In this document: piece after piece, positions 20,928 through 33,200 of the stretch | Numbering within the stretch: the stretch's first letter is position 1 | Layout: the number at the start of each line of letters is the position of its first letter | Made by a program: the position numbers and the translations under genes | The notes under the pieces: model-generated | What the model was told of the DNA's origin: nothing | Seen by the model: only the letters and a program-made list of their open reading frames with translations | Database searches by the model: none | NCBI GenBank assembly: GCA_016987375.1 | Contig: PJRA01000272.1 | Span: 1,778,821-1,817,740 of the forward strand | Direction of reading: 5' to 3' | DNA from: Brachionus koreanus | Lineage: Eukaryota; Rotifera; Eurotatoria; Ploima; Brachionidae | Length of the DNA: 38,920 nucleotides

Positions 20928-22176
20928 GGGCCCTGATAGTTGAGAGAGGAGAAATTAATTCAAAAATGCTTCAAGCAAAATCTGACTGAATACGGGAGAA
21001 ATTAGAAGCATAATATTGTATAAAGAACAGAAGATTGTATAAAGTAAAAAAAGGAGCAAGAAATTATATAAACCAATGTGCGAGTGAAAGAGAAAAAGCC
21101 AGCTCAAAAGGGGACTTACATATGCTTCACAAGATCACTAATGCAATATTTGGCACTTAATAGAGAAGAACAACTTTAGTGAAAGACAAAGAAGATCGTG
21201 TCTTAACAACTGAAAGAGAGCAAGGGTTGAACACTTTAAAAAGATTCTAAATAGATCAGAACCAAAAGAGCAATTACAACCAGAACCAGCTAGAACTGAT
21301 CTAGATATTGACATCGAAGTGCCAAGCCAAAAAGAAATAGAAATTGCTATAAAGGCTCTAAAAAAAAAAGGCAAAACTTGGCCTTATAGAATTCACAATC
21401 GCTCGTGCCCGACCATCTTATATTTATCGCTGGCTTAGTTATCTCTCCGACACTATTCCTAATAGTGATTGATTATGTAATAAAGAAAACAACTGTCACT
21501 GCCAAGGGTATACAATGGGGGTTAACAACCAAGCTTAGACTTTTCGGATGATCTGGTGTTAATATCTAGTACAGAAGAACATATGCGTATAAAGACACAA
21601 GATTTGGCGAACAACGCTAAACCAACTGAAATCGAAATAAATGTGGCCGAAACGAAAGTTATGTGTATAACGACTAAATTGTACACCCCGTTCACCATTA
21701 ATGATTCACAAGTCGAGTGTTTAAACGAATCGAACGAAAGAACGAACATACTTAGGAAGCACCATTAGCACAGCAATGGGAGCACAAAGAGACATTAAGA
21801 AAAGACTAGCTAAAGCAAAGATTACTTTTGATAGACTCCGACCAGCATGGAAATCAACCAGCTATAGCAAGAAAACAAAACTCAAACTTTACAATTCTGT
21901 AGTAAAAGCAAAACTGATGTACGGAAGTGAATGTTGGGGAATGTTTGGATCTGATAAAAGAAATCTGAACACCTTCTATACTGGAAGCNNNNNNNNTTCC
22001 AATGGACACCACAAGGGCGACGTAAGGTAGGAAGACCAGTAGTAGCATAGAGGTTAACAATCATGAAAGAGCTCACCGAAATGGGAATTATATGTGGAGA
22101 TGCAAAGGTGAAGGCGAAAGATCGACTTGAGTGGAAATAAAAAGTAATGACCCTATGCTCTACAAGGAGTGAATAA
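20893..22176 (+). pseudogene. RTE-like LINE fragment: linker, reverse-transcriptase palm, C-terminus, broken
   Basis: This plus-strand fragment starts in the endonuclease-RT linker (WISDETWALIVER, GDLHMLHKITNAIFGT, VKDKEDRVLTTERE, VEHFKKILNRSEP). It reaches the first RT helix (IEIAIKALKK) and then jumps past the fingers and early palm to ISPTLFLIVIDYV and KGIQWGLTTKL. Motif C is LDFSDDLVL at about 21535-21561, Ser standing in for the usual Ala. The thumb follows (DIKKRLAKAKITFDRL, KLMYGSECWG), then the C-terminus WTPQGRRKVGRP and DRLEWK. Several frame shifts and stops show it is dead. An eight-N gap at 21989-21996 falls where some tens of residues are missing. The order of motifs is diagnostic; the exact clade is inferred. 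Confidence 0.85.
21989..21996. other. assembly gap (8 N)
   Basis: Eight undefined bases lie inside the plus-strand LINE fragment. Flanking protein motifs suggest that more than eight bases are absent compared with intact elements, so the gap size should not be trusted. Confidence 0.98.
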
Positions 22177-22212
22177 GGAAGTTTTGCCTGACCTACGTCT
22201 GTGTGCCAGTTT

Positions 22213-22860
22213 TTAATGATTGGAGGTGTAGCAAGTGGTTTTGTTATGGACTGGACATAATCTGTTTACATTAGTACCATCGTGCCACCATCGCGTTTTC
22301 CAGTGCGCTCGGAGCTTACAATGTTGTATAGTTTCATATTGGTTGTGTAATTGAAAGTCAGTTGTGTTCGAACAAAAGTTTTCAGTAATGAAAATAATAT
22401 GAGGTTTTTAGTCGTCAAGTATTTGTAAGAGGTACGGGATTTTATCTTTGAGTGAACGGGCGTTTGTTACTAAAATAGTTGGTAGTTGGTGAGTGAGCGT
22501 AGCAAATTTAGATACAAATGGTGACGCAATAGGATTTAGGGTGCTAAGTATGGTAGTGAGCTGATGAGGCGCAGCTCGAATGGTTCGGTGGGTTTATCAT
22601 AGTTCAAGATTTTTCTTAACGTTCTGAATTATGTCTTTGTGCTGGACGATCACGTAGTTTTTGATTTATCATAGTTCAAGATTTTTCTTAACGTTCTGAA
22701 TTATGTCTTTGTGCTGGACGATCACGTGTTTCGAGTTTTGTGTAGGACCTTTCTATATTGTACGGATAGATTGTATGTCTCTAGATCATCGTTCAATTTT
22801 CTTATCTCTAGCCTTTGTTTGATGAAGCAGCTTGTTGAGCAGGTGTGCGGTCCTCACAAA
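22213..22860 (-). pseudogene. CR1/L2/Jockey-type LINE endonuclease fragment and upstream region
   Basis: On the minus strand, from about 22479 downward, the frame reads LVTNARSLKDKIPYLLQIL, a stop, then KPHIIFITENF. This is the start of an apurinic-type LINE endonuclease, where the Asn and Glu are catalytic-site residues. After a frame shift comes ERTGKRDGGTM, the R-x-gkR-GG motif. The upstream part (22480-22860) is degenerate and Lys-rich (HQTKARDKKIER, KDIIQNVKKNLEL), suggesting a coiled-coil ORF end. TNARSL-type endonucleases belong with CR1/Jockey elements, so this is not the missing half of the RTE-like fragments beside it. Confidence 0.72.
22593..22727. repeat. 63-bp direct tandem duplication, period 72
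   Basis: Bases 22593-22655 are repeated identically at 22665-22727, separated by nine bases (AGTTTTTGA). The copies show no difference, so the duplication is recent compared with the decayed LINE it lies in, or it is an assembly artefact near a gap. Confidence 0.9.
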
Positions 22861-23310
22861 CCATGAAATTAGTGGAATTTATTGCCTTGTGGCGAGAGCA
22901 CCTTTTAATTGCTTTGACACCAATTGCTTTAAAAAATTCAAATTTCTAAGTTGAAATTTTCGTGAAGCTTGTTTGACAAAAGAAATTTAAAAATATTATT
23001 TAAAATTTTTAATAAAATTTTATTTTAGAATTGAAAAATAAAAAAAAGATTTTGATAAAATGGTAAACTCGAAAATAAAAAAAATAAAGAAATAGAAAGG
23101 AATACAACCAAATTTTCACCCATTCTTTAAAACGGAATGTCAAAAGCTAAAATATAGCAAATAATTATTGAAAGAATTTAAAATATCCTAATTTAATTAA
23201 CCAATTTTTTTTTTGAAATTAGTGATTTATAAAAATAAACCTTAAGACTATTTATATTAAATAGAAAAAATTTTTTAAATATTATTACACTCCGTTCATT
23301 CATTAGAATA
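22861..23310. other. spacer and probable 3'UTR of the Rab11-FIP gene
   Basis: This is AT-rich sequence without open frames of note. A minus-strand AATAAA (plus TTTATT, 23018-23023) lies about 290 bases beyond the Rab11-FIP stop and could be its poly(A) signal. Nothing else is recognisable. Confidence 0.4.
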
Positions 23311-26300
23311 TCAAGCATAAAGTTTATTCTTCATTGGCGCACATGTTTCATTCATTAAAATTACCGGATCTGTCTCCATAATTTTAACTACTAAATTATC
23401 AATATAAATTTCAAGATCTTTGATTCGAGATTCTTTAAGATCTAAATGTCGTTTTTGGTACGCTATCAATTGCAACAATTCCTTAATGAAAAAAATTCTT
23501 AAAATTATTTTTATTTATTGAAATAAACAAGTACATCTCGATCAAAATATTCCAGCTGCTTTTTTAGACTATCAGGCACTGTAATTTCGTCCAATTTGAC
23601 ACCATCTAAGCCTTCCAAATACTTTTTAGCTTTGTCACTAGGCTCTTTTTGATTGATCAAGTCGGGCAGGCCACGTCCATTCACCGTCAAAGACAACTCT
23701 TCTTCAGGCTTCATATTTTGTTCATCCTAAAACAAACATATCAAATTTAAAATTTAGTTTTCATCAAAAATAAATTTAAAAAAAAGTGTGGTGACAATTG
23801 TCGAAATTACGCGTGATACAAACACAAAAGCAAAACACTGTAACTGCACAAAATAGATACATCAAAATTTACTTGAAAAATGTAATTTTGATCAAAGTCA
23901 GGGGTTTTAATCTCATCATTGCTTGCATTAAAGGCTCTTTTTTCGCTAAAATCAAATTTCATGCTCGAACGATTAGACTTAGTCACATTAGAATAGGACA
24001 CAAATGAATCATTAGTGTTAGCTTCGCGTTCCAAATTCAAATTTAAGTCAGATGTTAAATCTTGGCCAGGAACTAATCTTCTTCTTTCACTCTGTCTGAT
24101 AATCTAACCAAAATTTAAATTAAAAATAAAATGATAAGATCCTATATTTTTTATTCTAATAAACTAGAACTAATCAAGAACCTGATTTTCTAATACCACA
24201 CTTCTAAATTGTAAATCCGATCAAAGAATAAAGATAATTTACCCTATTTCTAGATAAATCGCCAGTCTCGGTATCTTCCGAAACTAGCTCGCTCTTGACC
24301 AAATTAGACTCGACTATCTCGGGATTAACCTCGTTGGCTTCATCTAATTCTTGGTTTTCTTCTTCGACCATTTGGTCAATTTGACGACTTGCTTCAGCTA
24401 AATCAGTAGCCATGTCGGGCATATCGTCATCAATCACGGTTCGAAGTTCTGAGTGACTAAAAGTTTGGAATGCCGAATCCATATCATCGTCCAAATCTTT
24501 TTCATTATCAGTTTCTTCTTTCTTTTCGTCTTCATTTTCCATGTCTTTTGCCGTTTCGTCTTTTGATTTTCTTTGTATGGAATAAGAATCTGATGATTCA
24601 GAGAGTTGACTTTTGATTTCAACAACTGAATCGCCATCCTCGGAATCTTGGTTTGTTTTGACAGGTTCAAACTGCTCTGCAATTGACTCTTTTTGCGGTT
24701 CGAAATTATTCTCAAAATTGGCCTCATTGTCTACCAATGCGTCCGAGAATGTTTCTTCTGGATTTTGCTCGGTCATTTTTAAATCGGAGAATGGGTCGGA
24801 GAATAGCTGAACTGTAGTTGAATTATTGAAAAAAGGATCTGCTTGGTTAGAATTGGTGAACGACAGGGATGAGGATGATGAGGAAAAAGGGTCTATATCT
24901 ATAGAGAAGGTTGACGTCGGAGGAATATTGCTATCCAACTCTTGATTTGTTTTAATATTACTGTTTGTTTGATCGTTTTCTTGTTTTTGAACAAGATTGT
25001 CTAATTTTTTTAAATTCTTTATGTTGAAAATGAGAGAGAAAAAATTTTATTAGAGCAATCGAATTTACAATTAAAGCTAATTTACAAACAAAAATAATGA
25101 CTTTGCCCATGAAAACAGCGGGCAGTGTTTTTTTTTGTTTCTGGAAATTTAGTTTTATTTTCAGTTAATCAAAAGAAATGAGTGCTTTGAGCAAAAGAAA
25201 AAGATAATTTTAAAACAAGAGTCATGTGAGGACAATGAATGAAATATTTTTTATCATTTATCATTAATTCAGGGACGAAATCACACTTGATTTTTTGAAA
25301 CCTAAGATGCTAAATCAGGTTCTTGATTTTAATTTAAAAGAGTTATTTAAAAGTTATCTATTAAAAAATGTTAGATTGTTTGTTTCTAGTTTTTTTTTTA
25401 GAGTTTTGATACTTGTGAATATTTAATAAATTCATGTGATTTTAGCTTTTTTAATGCTTAATGGTAAAATGATTCATTTTTATCTTTAATTCTCAAAGTT
25501 TTTTACGCTAAAGCTCCATGTTGAAGAATTCATAGATCAATTAAATTGAGTGATAAAAAATTCCAGGTACTCCTCCTCCTCAATTGAGCGCTATTTATAC
25601 TACTAAACTTTTGTATGAACAATCAAAAATTTAACTTAAAAAATAATTTTACCAGATAATTGAAAAAAATTAACTCAAAACATAAAACCCGAAGAGATTC
25701 TTTGGGTACTTAATGTTCCATCTTTTTTTTTTGTATTTAATTAAATAAATTTAATAATTTTTGAATTTTTTTTTTTCAATCAGAAATTAAAAAATTTTAA
25801 AATTAATCAATTTTTGTTGTTAAGTATGCTTATTTTAATGTAATTATTCTATAGATTTTGAGTGTTAAAAAACTTGGCAACAAAAAAATAAAATTATTCA
25901 TACCTATTTTTCAGGTGAGGATTAAAAACAAATAAAAAAATTGAAACTAAAAAAACAACTCATACAACTAAATTTATTAAAAAAACTTTTTAAAAATTTT
26001 ATACTTTTTTGTTTTTATATATGCGTTCTTAACTGTTTCAGTTTATTTCTTATTTAAATTAGTTTGTTTTTAACTATTTTAAAATAATATTTTGAATTAA
26101 ATGAGAAAAAAAATTCGAGTTGATATTTATGAGCAAAGTTGGTTCCCAAGTTGAATAGAATTTTTATCAACCAATTCCCTTTAACATCTTCAGAATCAAA
26201 TTCAAATATAAAAAATTGCTCTTTTGTTCTATATTCTCCTTATGTGAGAATGATAGACACCGTTTCTATCATTAAATTAATTTTTACTTTTTATCACATT

Positions 26301-29300
26301 TTATGATTTATGGAAAATATTTAAAATTTTTGAATATATTTTGAATTTTTTTTAAACAAAAATGTTTCTCATTGATTTCAGCATTATTCTTGATCAAAAA
26401 TTTAATTAAAAATGTTTTCACATCTTGTTTTTAAACATTAATTTTTATTAAGAAAAATGTGTTTCAAAAAAAAAGGCTTAATAAATTTTCTAAAATTATT
26501 GACTTTGATTCAAATTTTCTTTTTTAAAATATCAATAAATAAATACTTAATTATAAGACGATTGTCCAACTTTTCTATTCAAAATTATATTATTAGTATT
26601 TCTGTGTAATTTTTTAGCAGAAAAATCAAAGTCTGCTTAATTTTAAACGCTGAAAGCTGAAAAAAATTTAAAAAGTGGGCAATGTGAAATCTTAGTACAA
26701 AAATTACAGTCCAAAAAAGAAAAACTATATAGTTTTTTTCTAGTTATGCAAAAATGGTTCTATAAACAGTACAATGTTGTAAAAATTTGTACAAACTAAT
26801 TCTAACTTATGTAAATATTCTTCATTTTTCTGTAAAATGCACATCATTTAAAAAACATCAGATAAAATTTGCACTAAATTTCACAGTATTTGATAGAAAG
26901 TTTTTTTATAATAAAATTAATCATTAAACTAAATTTCAATTTTATTGAAATTTCAGCAACACAACACTATTAATATTAGAAAAAAATATATTAAAACTCG
27001 ATTTAAGAAAACTTATTTATTCAAGATACCTTACCTTCATTAAATTGATTAAAAATTGTCAAATGCAATAAAGAATGATAAAAATTTCCAGTTTCAAACC
27101 AATTTAGATTTTTGAATAATTCGAAAAATTAATCACAAATGAAATTCGAACAAATTATTAACAAACTAAAAAATTTTGTTTTGATGAAAAAATTTTAAAA
27201 TTTCCAACAAGTAATTGCTTATTGTTTACACATTTTTTCATCAAATATTCTTCATGCTTCATTGAACATAGAATTTATTCAAAATTTTAACTTAAAAAAC
27301 GTGCTAATTTAAATCAATTGATGAAAAAACAATTTTTTCAAATATAAAAAAAAAGTTAATGACCAAATTTTTTTGGCAAAGTAAGCATTAAATTAAACTT
27401 AATTTAATTTTTTATAAATGCAAAGCTTGGCAAAAATTTTATGCATGCAGAATTATAAACAATACTTGGTCATTGTTAACATGGCAATATGTATCTGCAC
27501 TAAATTTCATGATTAAAAAATATTTAAAAATCGTTTATTAATATAATTTATGAGCATGATCATTAAAATTTGATCAGAAACTTCAACTTGGCATTGTTTC
27601 CTCAAATATCAGCTTGGTTATTTAATTCAAGATAATTCAACTATTTCAATTTATAGACATCTGAAGAAAATATTAAATTTTATGAAATTTTTAATAATTT
27701 ATTGCCTAAAAAATAGAAATTCTCTCTTTCTAAAGAATGATACTTCTTTATTCAGTGCGTAGCAAAACTACCGCTCTATCTGAATTTCAAAAAAGCCGGC
27801 TTCAAAATAATAATCTGTTTACTTAAAAACCTAAAAAAAATGCTTTTTCTTGGGGGAGTAAAATTTTTGACCGGAGCCCCTGAAAGATTCCAAAAAAAAA
27901 AGAAGTCTTATCTTCAAGCCGGAATAACTCATATTCAAATATGCATATCTTAATAGTATTCCATCAATTTTGATAGAGGAAAAATTCTTCTACAAAATAG
28001 TGGCTTATTTGAGTTATCATGCCCTTATACCAAGACCTTGATCAAAATATGGTAAAATTGGGTTTTTTTCAGTTTTTTTGCTATCAGCTCCGTGGTTTAC
28101 CACAAAATCCCTATATTTTTTGCAGCTTCGAAAACTAGACAAAACAAATCTTTGAGACCGCTTTATTTTTTTCATAAATTTAACTCGATTTGGTTAATTC
28201 TACGATTAAACAAGTACACAAAATATTTTTTCATTTTAAAAAAATTATCACTAAAATAAATTTAAAAAAATCTCTCTAAAACTAAACCTTTTTAAGATAA
28301 AAATCACAAAAAAAATACTAAAAATATAATAAATTCAATTTGATTTTATTTTCAAAGTACGACTTAAGAACTTAATTTACGATTTTTTTCAAATTAAATT
28401 TTGAATCATTTCACCATACATAATCTAAAATTAATTAGTAATAACAAAAAAAATTAAAAAAAAAAGTAAGTTAGTTAGTTAAGTAAACAAAACCGAAAAC
28501 AAAACTAAATTTAAAAGTAATTAAATATTAAATTAAACTAATTAGCTTTATAAAAAAGCAAATACTAACCTGATTTCTCTCGAAAGTTTCAACTTCTTTA
28601 ACAATTTCTTCTTCATCAGAGCTGGCCCAATCGATATGATCATCTTCGTCATCTTCACTTGCTTTCTTAGATAAATTTCTATCATTCGAAGTCTCTAATT
28701 CGGATTTTGTAATAGTAACACCAGACGAATTTGTAGCCGATTGAGTTGAATCAGGTGAAAAATGAATATCTGGTACAACTAGAGCTTTTGGCTCCGAATT
28801 AGCCTCTTGCTGAATAATCAACGGCTCGATTTTTACTGAGTCGTTTTCAATTTTTTCTGATCCTGTTGTGAACGAAGATGAGAAAATATTGGCAAAACTT
28901 GGCTCTTCGGACTTGGCTTCTGGATTTGGAGCTGACAAATATGGCGAAGAGTTTTCTTCGTGTATAATCGAGTCCAAAACATGATGACGCTGCTGGTCAT
29001 TTGAAAAAGGCATTAATGGCGCAATGCTTATTTTGTTATTGCCATCGGTGTTGTCAGTTTCTTGCTGCATTTTGGCAGACTTTTTCGACGGGCGTCTAAG
29101 TGAGCTCCGTCTGAATGAACTGTTACGATTAAACGACAAGCTTGATTCGTCTAATTCCTCGTTAGGTTCTTCGTCGTTGTTTGTCGAGTTGTCTATTGAG
29201 TCGGCATCGTTTCGGCTCGATGTGCCCGACATAAATGACGAGCGAGATGGATTAAATCGGTTCATCTTAATTTTTTTTTAATTCATTAATAAAATATGTT

Positions 29301-30244
29301 AAAATTATTTTAAAAATTAAAAAATTCTTCAACATACTTGTTTATCATTGCCAAGACGATTTCCGTTTAGAGACGAGTAAGACGAGCACAATGAATTCAT
29401 GTCTTCTCCATCTAAAAAGTCCATTTTTGAACCATTCATGCGCTTCGCTTGCTCTCCAAGCTAAACAAAAATTTTTAGATTAAAAATTTTTTTTATCTAT
29501 TCACCTAATACTTGATTATCTTCGTTTATTTTTGATTTTGACTTTGACTTGCCCAATAGCTTAAAATTCTCTTTGAAAGAATGTTTGAAATTGTGAGATT
29601 TGTCTTTGAGATTTTTCAATGAAAGTGTTTTTTCTTTGTTTGTCTTGCTAAGTGAAGATAGATCCATGACAGAGCCAGTTTTAGGCTTGGCAACAAATTC
29701 CACACGAATTTCTACTTCTCCTCGCTCTTTAGCAGCCTTCTTGCTATTTTCTTCTTTCGACTGCAACTTGTACCACCTTGAGTAAGTTTTTAAAATTTTT
29801 ACAAACATTTTTACATTATTTAATTAAAATAAATTACTTAACAAATGATTTATTATTTTCATTGAACAAGTCGGCAACACTAATCACAACCCTGCCGACA
29901 AACTCGTCAATTATCGAAGATTTATGGTAAACCGTTATTTTAAGATCAGCTCTTTCAGACAGCATACTTAAAAAGAAAACAAGTTTTGTTTATAGTTTGT
30001 TAAATTTGATTCCAAGTCCTACAATTCGGCTTGTTCGTCCCAAACTGGACTGAGGGTCTTTTGGCGAACTGAAGTCAAAAACTTTTCTTTGCCCATACCG
30101 ATCATGCAGTAAGCATCGTTTCCGCCTTTGCCCTTTTCAAGTAGGTTTCGCGCTTTACATACTGGAAAAATGGTCATTGAAAATCCAAATAAATTGTCTT
30201 AGTTTTAAATTACCTGTTACTAAAATGTGAGTCGGTGTCCACAT
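23311..30244 (-). CDS. RAB11FIP: class I Rab11 family-interacting protein (C2 domain plus Rab11-binding domain)
   Basis: Class I Rab11-FIPs are effectors of Rab11 on recycling endosomes. I read ten exons: 30244-30214, 30161-30023, 29966-29838, 29776-29512, 29460-29338, 29265-28570, 25016-24243, 24103-23873, 23726-23535 and 23481-23311. They splice in frame to about 916 residues. An in-frame TAG precedes the start MWTPTHILVTV. Residues 1-140 form the C2 domain (ARNLLEKGKGGNDAY, SPVWDE, FVGRV, then WYKLQSKEE and GEVEIRVEF) with the exact class I order. A long Ser/Asn/acidic region follows, with three DPF motifs at about 503, 521 and 535. The last two exons give the C-terminal Rab11-binding helix: ELLQLIAYQKRHL, then LEIYIDNLVVKIMETDP, matching the conserved YID-LLV-IME signature. 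Least certain are the exon 4/5 junction (alternative donor at 29504) and the start of exon 7. Vertebrate members are about 510-1280 residues. Confidence 0.92.
25017..28569 (-). other. large intron 6 of the Rab11-FIP gene
   Basis: All other introns of this gene are 51-146 bases; this one is about 3.55 kb. It runs from donor CAG/GTTAGT to an AG at 25018-25017. It is AT-rich without convincing exons; a more complex island at 27720-28165 has its own entry. Its size suggests growth by insertions. A small missed exon cannot be excluded. Confidence 0.6.
27720..28165. repeat. complex island inside the large intron, probable mobile-element remnant
   Basis: This stretch has mixed composition in an AT desert and contains AAAAAGCCGGCTTC (palindromic core), TTGACCGGAGCCCCTGA and TTCAAGCCGGAATAAC, with AGCCGG occurring twice. 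No frame shows a known protein. It is most likely a decayed repeat; an intronic non-coding RNA is the alternative. Confidence 0.35.
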
Positions 30245-33200
30245 ATTGTACACAATTATCTACAACTAAAGAATAGAAAATTTTCTAATTTTCATAAATA
30301 AGAATTTTTTAAAAGAAAAGAAAAATTTATTTATCGATTTAACAGTAAGTATTGCACAAATACTTGGGTTGGTTTTGAGTCCCTTTTTGTTGTTTTTTTT
30401 TTCGAAGATTTGGCAAGGATTTATTATTATAATTTTGTTTGACTTAAAGGAATAAAATTTTAAAATAAAAACGATCGCAACCAAAATTTAATATATTAAA
30501 AATTTATAATTTATTTCTAGCTTTATTTGTCAGCTTGTATTATAAATAATACCTATTTATTTGTACAAAATTCGACGCATAATTCTGCGTATATTTCTTA
30601 TTTTGTCTTTATTCACCTTTTCAAAAATAAATGATCCTAGTCAAATTTGAATGAATGATTGCTTTCACCAACAATAATTAAAAGGAAGCCAACATTTAAT
30701 TGTTCAAAACTTAATTTAGTATGAAGCGTAGACTCTTTACAATTAGAGAAATTTTTCCCAATAGCCAAGTTCTTAATTACAAGGTGTTTTAATCAAAAAT
30801 AATAATTACACTTTAAATTAATTAAGAATAAACACAAAATTAAGAAAATCTCTCATTAAAAAAATAGCTCTTAACCCTGTTGGACTTTTTGAAATATTTT
30901 TTGTTATAAATTAAAATTAAAACGAACCATAAAATTTTCTAACATTAAAATAACTAAATTTTTAGTGACTAATGGAAAATCTAAAAAACAACATTACTAA
31001 TTTAGGTAATAAAATTCTGTTATAATTATGCAGCGCTTAAAAAAATCATGATTGAATTAAAAGCGTATATGGATAATTAAAATGCTTAACATTTTACTAT
31101 AATTTTTTTTTAAATTATCAGAAATTACTTAATTCTAAAATCGAGTCGAATATGCAACTTTGAATTTATTCTTTGTTTTAATTTATCTAATTATTATTTA
31201 TCTAAAAAGATTTATTTGAGGCATTTCGCTAAATTTACCCACTTAAAAAACTATTTTTTGTACTAGAGTTTGTGACAATTTATCATAGTTAATTCACGGT
31301 CACTTTCATGGTCTAGACAAAATATTTGACTAATATTTCCGTTCTAAATAAACTTGGGATTATTGAGTCTATTTGAAAACAAGCTAAGACTTTAAAATTG
31401 CATGGACTGAACATGACTTAGTTTAAGTTTTTATGTTGGAATAAAAAAATGCACAAAAATCATTTTAATTTTCTAATTTAGTAAATGCGTCTAAGAAATT
31501 CTTCTTGAGTTAGCTTACCTGAATTTCTAAGAAAATAATCACCCACGTTTCTTTTAAAAGAAGCTCAGCTTGAAAAAAAAGTTAGAAATCTTCAAGTAAT
31601 TAGAACAAGTTTTTATTTTTTTTATTAATTTTATGAATACCTTGCAAGAAACTAAGAAAAGCAATTAAATCCTTAGAAAAAAATTGGTCTAATCTTTTAA
31701 GCGAAATTTCGAATCCTTTTCCAAGTCTGTGCAAATCTTTGTATACAACAATATATTGTCTTTAATTGAAATAAATAAATGGACTTATCATTTTTATAAT
31801 TACTATATTATTATGTTGAAAACAATTAATAATCCTTTGGTAAACTTAATTATTCGTTACAAAGTTTATATTTTAGTTATTCGAAATTTCTTTATAAATT
31901 ATTTTGATCCAAAGCTTTATTGTATTCAATGGCAACACCTTGATTATGCAATTGATTATCAATAAGGTTAAAACATATATTTTTTTAATGTTTTAAAAAT
32001 TCACCTTAATTCTTATTTTAACAAACTTTTTTCAAAGTTTTTATACAAAAATTGAAAAAAAAAATATAATTTTTAACTAAATAAATTAATTTTCTATAAT
32101 AAATTGGGCAATACAACTGGTGTTAAACAATTATTCAACGAAAAGATAAAAAGTTGAATAAAGCTTATGAGATTAAGTTGAAAAAAAAACATCTGCTGAA
32201 GCAATTCATTTCTTTATTTAACTAATCAAAATTGGAAAATTTTTGTACTGAAAATTCGATTCATTTAAATTTTTAAATGAACTTTATTCTCAAAAAAACC
32301 TTTTGTTTAATTTATTTTAAACAAGAATTCGCTTGTTTAAAAATTCAAGAGGAAAAACAGAGACAAACTCTTTCAGAAAATACCCTAAAGGCTTATATTT
32401 GACCCATAATATTTTTGTTTTGTACTTATAAGAATTTCGACTCATAAATATTAAAAATTCCTCTATTTATTTAGTTAGCTATTTAAGATTGTTCAATTTT
32501 TGTTTTTAGCTAAACAAAATATGCAATTAGTTTCCGTTTTATAACAAAACAAAGGTGAAATGACATTTTTTTAAATATCAACACTTTTAAATTTTCGATT
32601 CGTAAAATATTTTCAAATTGAATAGTGATTTAAAAAAAATTTTAATCTTTTAAAATTTTGTCTTTTATCTTTTTCAAAAGAGACTTAAAAACAAAAACAT
32701 AATATTATAAATCAAAATATAAACACCAAAGTCTAAGTTTAAAATTATTAAAAAAAATCCTTTTCATTATTGAATTCTATGTATAAAGACTACACTTTTA
32801 ATAAAGATTTTTATATAGAAATGAAAATTATTTGAATATTTGCCAAAAATCAAGAAAAATTTGGCCCTCCAATTATTATTAAAATTTTTAATTTCTTAAT
32901 GATTACATAAGAATGATGTATTCAAAAATTCGTAAGCTTAATTAAGCCTTCAAAATCACCTTCTCAATCATAACTGATTTTGTTTACCCTTGGTTATCAA
33001 AACAAAAGCTTATCTTTAAAAATCAACTCTAAAGAACTAACTATTCAAAATTGAACTGGTTTCGAATTTACAATTCGACTACAATTAGATATTGATTTTA
33101 TTATAATAAAAATTTTATTAGATGAAAATTAATTTAAAAAATACAATATTAAAAAAAAAGAGATTTATGATAATTTTTATCTTGCTAATCTAAAACCGTA

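Noticed and set aside
23807..24040. Open frame of 77 codons on the minus strand as a gene
   Set aside because: Most of it is exon 8 of the Rab11-FIP gene; its end beyond the GT donor at 23872 is intronic.
28528..29265. An independent gene starting with the ATG at 29265
   Set aside because: An AG acceptor directly precedes the ATG and the previous exon ends in phase 0, so it is exon 6 of the Rab11-FIP gene. The frame end to 28528 is intron.
31729..31965. A 78-codon Ile/Tyr/Asn-rich plus-strand frame
   Set aside because: It looks like a chance frame in AT-rich spacer; the hydrophobicity comes from T-rich codons.
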